From contig JAFDBW010000061.1 of assembly GCA_019313105.1 (NCBI GenBank), forward strand, positions 1 to 7,496: a DNA stretch of 7,496 nt, written 5' to 3'. Below the pieces are notes generated by a model. The model did no database searches and was not told the DNA's origin. It saw only the letters and a list, made by a program, of their open reading frames with translations. Numbering within the stretch: the stretch's first letter is position 1; each line of letters begins with the position of its first letter. Shown here piece after piece: positions 6,185 to 7,496 of this stretch. The stretch is from Deltaproteobacteria bacterium (GTDB taxonomy: Bacteria; Desulfobacterota; Desulfuromonadia; Desulfuromonadales; BM103). Made by a program: the position numbers and the translations under genes.

Positions 6185-6220
6185 GATTCATTTTCGAATC
6201 GTACGATTCGAAAATGAATC
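6185..6220. promoter_or_regulatory. Perfect 36-bp nested palindrome, likely operator
   Basis: GATTCATTTTCGAATCG (6185-6201), a TA centre (6202-6203) and CGATTCGAAAATGAATC (6204-6220) make a perfect 36-bp palindrome. Each half contains its own inverted repeat GATTC-N6-GAATC (6185-6200 and 6205-6220), and the two centres are 20 bp apart, about two helical turns. The middle also holds the 14-bp palindrome GAATCGTACGATTC (6196-6209). There is no T tract next to it, so it is not an obvious terminator. It lies between the divergent lutC and thiolase promoters, 34 bases from the thiolase -35. A dimer-of-dimers binding site is the likeliest reading; the protein is unknown. Confidence 0.7.
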
Positions 6221-6253
6221 ATTCGCCATGTCCGGATTTTTTGGTGAAGTGAT

Positions 6254-6284
6254 TTGACAACGGCGCAAATCGTGATTCAATGAT
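6254..6284 (+). promoter_or_regulatory. Probable promoter of the thiolase gene
   Basis: A perfect TTGACA at 6254-6259 is followed by two weak -10 candidates, TTCAAT (6276-6281, spacing 16) and AATGAT (6279-6284, spacing 19), each matching four of six consensus bases. The -35 is convincing and the -10 less so, which would suit a promoter needing an activator or one under tight control. The leader to the ATG would be about 120 bases; I see no riboswitch or clear hairpin in it. Confidence 0.5.
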
Positions 6285-6290
6285 GACTCA
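6273..6290. repeat. Direct repeat TGATTCA-N4-TGACTCA over the thiolase -10
   Basis: TGATTCA (6273-6279) and TGACTCA (6284-6290) are direct repeats with an 11-bp period, about one helical turn. The first shares GATTCA with the outer ends of the 36-bp palindrome. They overlap the proposed -10 region and could be an additional binding site for the same regulator. Confidence 0.4.
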
Positions 6291-6399
6291 TTCCTCCTGC
6301 ACCGGACAGTTCACACAGACGCTGAGGCCCCACTCTATCATGTTTTTCACCCTTGGTATGGGACTTGCGAATAGCTTCTCAGTGTTGACCAATAATTTC

Positions 6400-6405
6400 A
6401 GGAGG
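6400..6405 (+). promoter_or_regulatory. Strong ribosome binding site of the thiolase
   Basis: AGGAGG lies five bases before the ATG at 6411. It is a full match to the anti-Shine-Dalgarno core and fixes the start codon. Confidence 0.9.
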
Positions 6406-6410
6406 TTCAT

Positions 6411-7496
6411 ATGCCGGATGTTTTTATAGTTTCTGCACGCCGTACCCCTTTCGGCTCCTTTGGTGGAGCCCTCGCGACCATTACAGCCCCGCAACTCGCT
6501 GCACAGGTTATCCAGTTCATCCTGGCCGACACCGGATTGCCGGCCTCGGCAATTGATGAAGTCATTATCGGCCAGGTCCTGCAGGGCGGTTCAGGCCAGG
6601 CCCCGGCCCGCCAGGCGATGCGCATAGCCGGTATTCCGGACAGTGCTCATGCGATGACGGTTAACAAGGTCTGCGGCAGCGGTCTAAAAAGCATCATGCT
6701 CGCTGCGGACTCGATTCGCCTGGCTGACTCCGCCATCGTCTTAGCCGGAGGCATGGAAAATATGTCCCTGGCACCCTACCTGCTTCCCACTGCCCGCTTC
6801 GGCCAGCGCATGGGCTCCGGGCAGGTGCTCGACATGATGCTGGTCGACGGTCTGCTTGATGCCGAGACCGGAATGCATATGGGTGACATCACCGAGGCCT
6901 GGATTGAGCGACACCAGGTCAGCCGGGATGATCAGGACAGCTATGCCGCCCGTTCCTACCAACGCTCCCAGTCCGCGTTGAGCAATGGCACCTTTGCCGA
7001 CGAACTGGCTCCGGTTACGGTCAAGAGCCGCAAGGGCGATGTGGTTGTCACGGCCGATGAAGAGCCAGGCAAAGGCAACATTGATAAACTTTCTTCGCTA
7101 CGACCGGTCTTTAAAAAGGATGGCACCATCACTGCCGGCAATGCGTCGAGTATCAACGACGGGGCCGCCATGCTGCTTGTGGCAGGGAGCGAAGCGCTGC
7201 AACAGCACGGGTTGAGCCCGATCGCCCGAATTGTTGCCTCTGCAACCCACAGTCTCGCGCCGAAAAATTTTGCCGACGCGCCGGCGGAAGTCATTCGCAA
7301 AGTCGTCGACAAGGCCGGCCTGCAATTACAGGACATCGACCTGTTTGAAATCAACGAGGCGTTTGCTGCCGTGCCGCTGGTTGCCATCAAGCAGCTCCAG
7401 ATCGATCCGGACAAGGTCAACGTCAATGGCGGTGCCGTGTCGATCGGACACCCGATCGGTGCAAGCGGCGGCCGCTTGGCAGCAACTCTGATACGC
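6411..7496 (+). CDS. Thiolase, acetyl-CoA acetyltransferase type (3' end beyond window)
   Basis: The open frame runs 362 codons from ATG to the window end with no stop. A typical thiolase has about 390 residues, so some 30 are missing, including the usual second catalytic cysteine. The N-terminus PDVFIVSARRTPFGSFGGAL is typical. The nucleophile C88 sits in VNKVCGSGLKS (84-94), followed by GGMENMS, then NEAFA (315-319), and GGAVSIGHPIGASGGR (340-355) with catalytic H347. The enzyme would condense two acetyl-CoA to acetoacetyl-CoA, or run in reverse in acyl-CoA breakdown. Length and motifs favour the short-chain AtoB/PhaA/ThlA group, but chain-length preference cannot be fixed from sequence alone. 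One departure is GMHMGDITEA (about 157-166) where many relatives read HMGITAEN. It is divergent from the lactate genes and may head an operon of acyl-CoA genes outside the window. Confidence 0.93.
   Translation, partial: MPDVFIVSARRTPFGSFGGALATITAPQLAAQVIQFILADTGLPASAIDEVIIGQVLQGGSGQAPARQAMRIAGIPDSAHAMTVNKVCGSGLKSIMLAADSIRLADSAIVLAGGMENMSLAPYLLPTARFGQRMGSGQVLDMMLVDGLLDAETGMHMGDITEAWIERHQVSRDDQDSYAARSYQRSQSALSNGTFADELAPVTVKSRKGDVVVTADEEPGKGNIDKLSSLRPVFKKDGTITAGNASSINDGAAMLLVAGSEALQQHGLSPIARIVASATHSLAPKNFADAPAEVIRKVVDKAGLQLQDIDLFEINEAFAAVPLVAIKQLQIDPDKVNVNGGAVSIGHPIGASGGRLAATLIR

Noticed and set aside
6185..6220. The 36-bp palindrome considered as a transcription terminator.
   Set aside because: No T tract follows on either strand, the stem is AT-rich, and it lies upstream of both divergent genes, where no transcript needs to end.
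6288..6341. A 17-codon minus-strand frame MIEWGLSVCVNCPVQEE with a CxxC motif and an AAGG upstream.
   Set aside because: It lies in the likely leader of the thiolase on the opposite strand. The ribosome site is weak and badly spaced, and such a short frame with CxxC is easily chance.

Overview
The window reads as a stretch of ordinary chromosome from a Gram-negative, probably anaerobic bacterium. My best guess is a member of the Desulfuromonadales or a related deltaproteobacterial (Desulfobacterota) group. The guess rests on a lactate-oxidation gene pair in which the LutB-like and LutA-like parts are fused into one 717-residue protein preceded by a LutC-like gene, an arrangement known from sulfate reducers such as Desulfovibrio. 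It also rests on the moderately GC-rich, Shine-Dalgarno-driven genes. No sequence search was possible, so the taxonomy is inference.

Layout, left to right. (1) 23-1620, plus strand: a two-gene envelope block, plsY (acyl-phosphate:glycerol-3-phosphate acyltransferase) and mltG (endolytic murein transglycosylase), overlapping by an ATGA and closed by a strong hairpin terminator at 1717-1750. (2) 1824-2939, minus strand: an uncharacterised ATP-grasp protein starting at TTG and convergent on the same terminator. (3) 2940-3244: a 305-base gap holding a 109-base element bounded by inverted repeats and a two-tier hairpin terminator for the lactate genes. (4) 3245-6062, minus strand: lutC/lldG followed by the fused iron-sulfur protein LdhH, separated by a 118-base spacer that contains nine tandem 7-base units. 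(5) 6063-6410: a 348-base divergent control region with a PdhR/LldR-type operator on a sigma70-like promoter for the lactate genes, a perfect 36-bp palindrome made of two smaller ones, and a promoter-like region with related half-sites for the thiolase. (6) 6411-7496, plus strand: a thiolase cut by the window end.

The genes on the right fit together metabolically. LutC/LdhH oxidise lactate to pyruvate and pass electrons towards the quinone pool, and the divergent thiolase works on acetyl-CoA/acetoacetyl-CoA or longer 3-ketoacyl-CoA. A shared control region could coordinate use of lactate and of acyl-CoA carbon. I found no clear case of a wholly new biological system. The best leads are the nested palindrome and related half-sites between lutC and the thiolase, the heptad repeat inside the lactate operon, the inverted-repeat element, and the unassigned ATP-grasp ligase. 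No tRNA, rRNA, CRISPR array, transposase or phage gene is visible.
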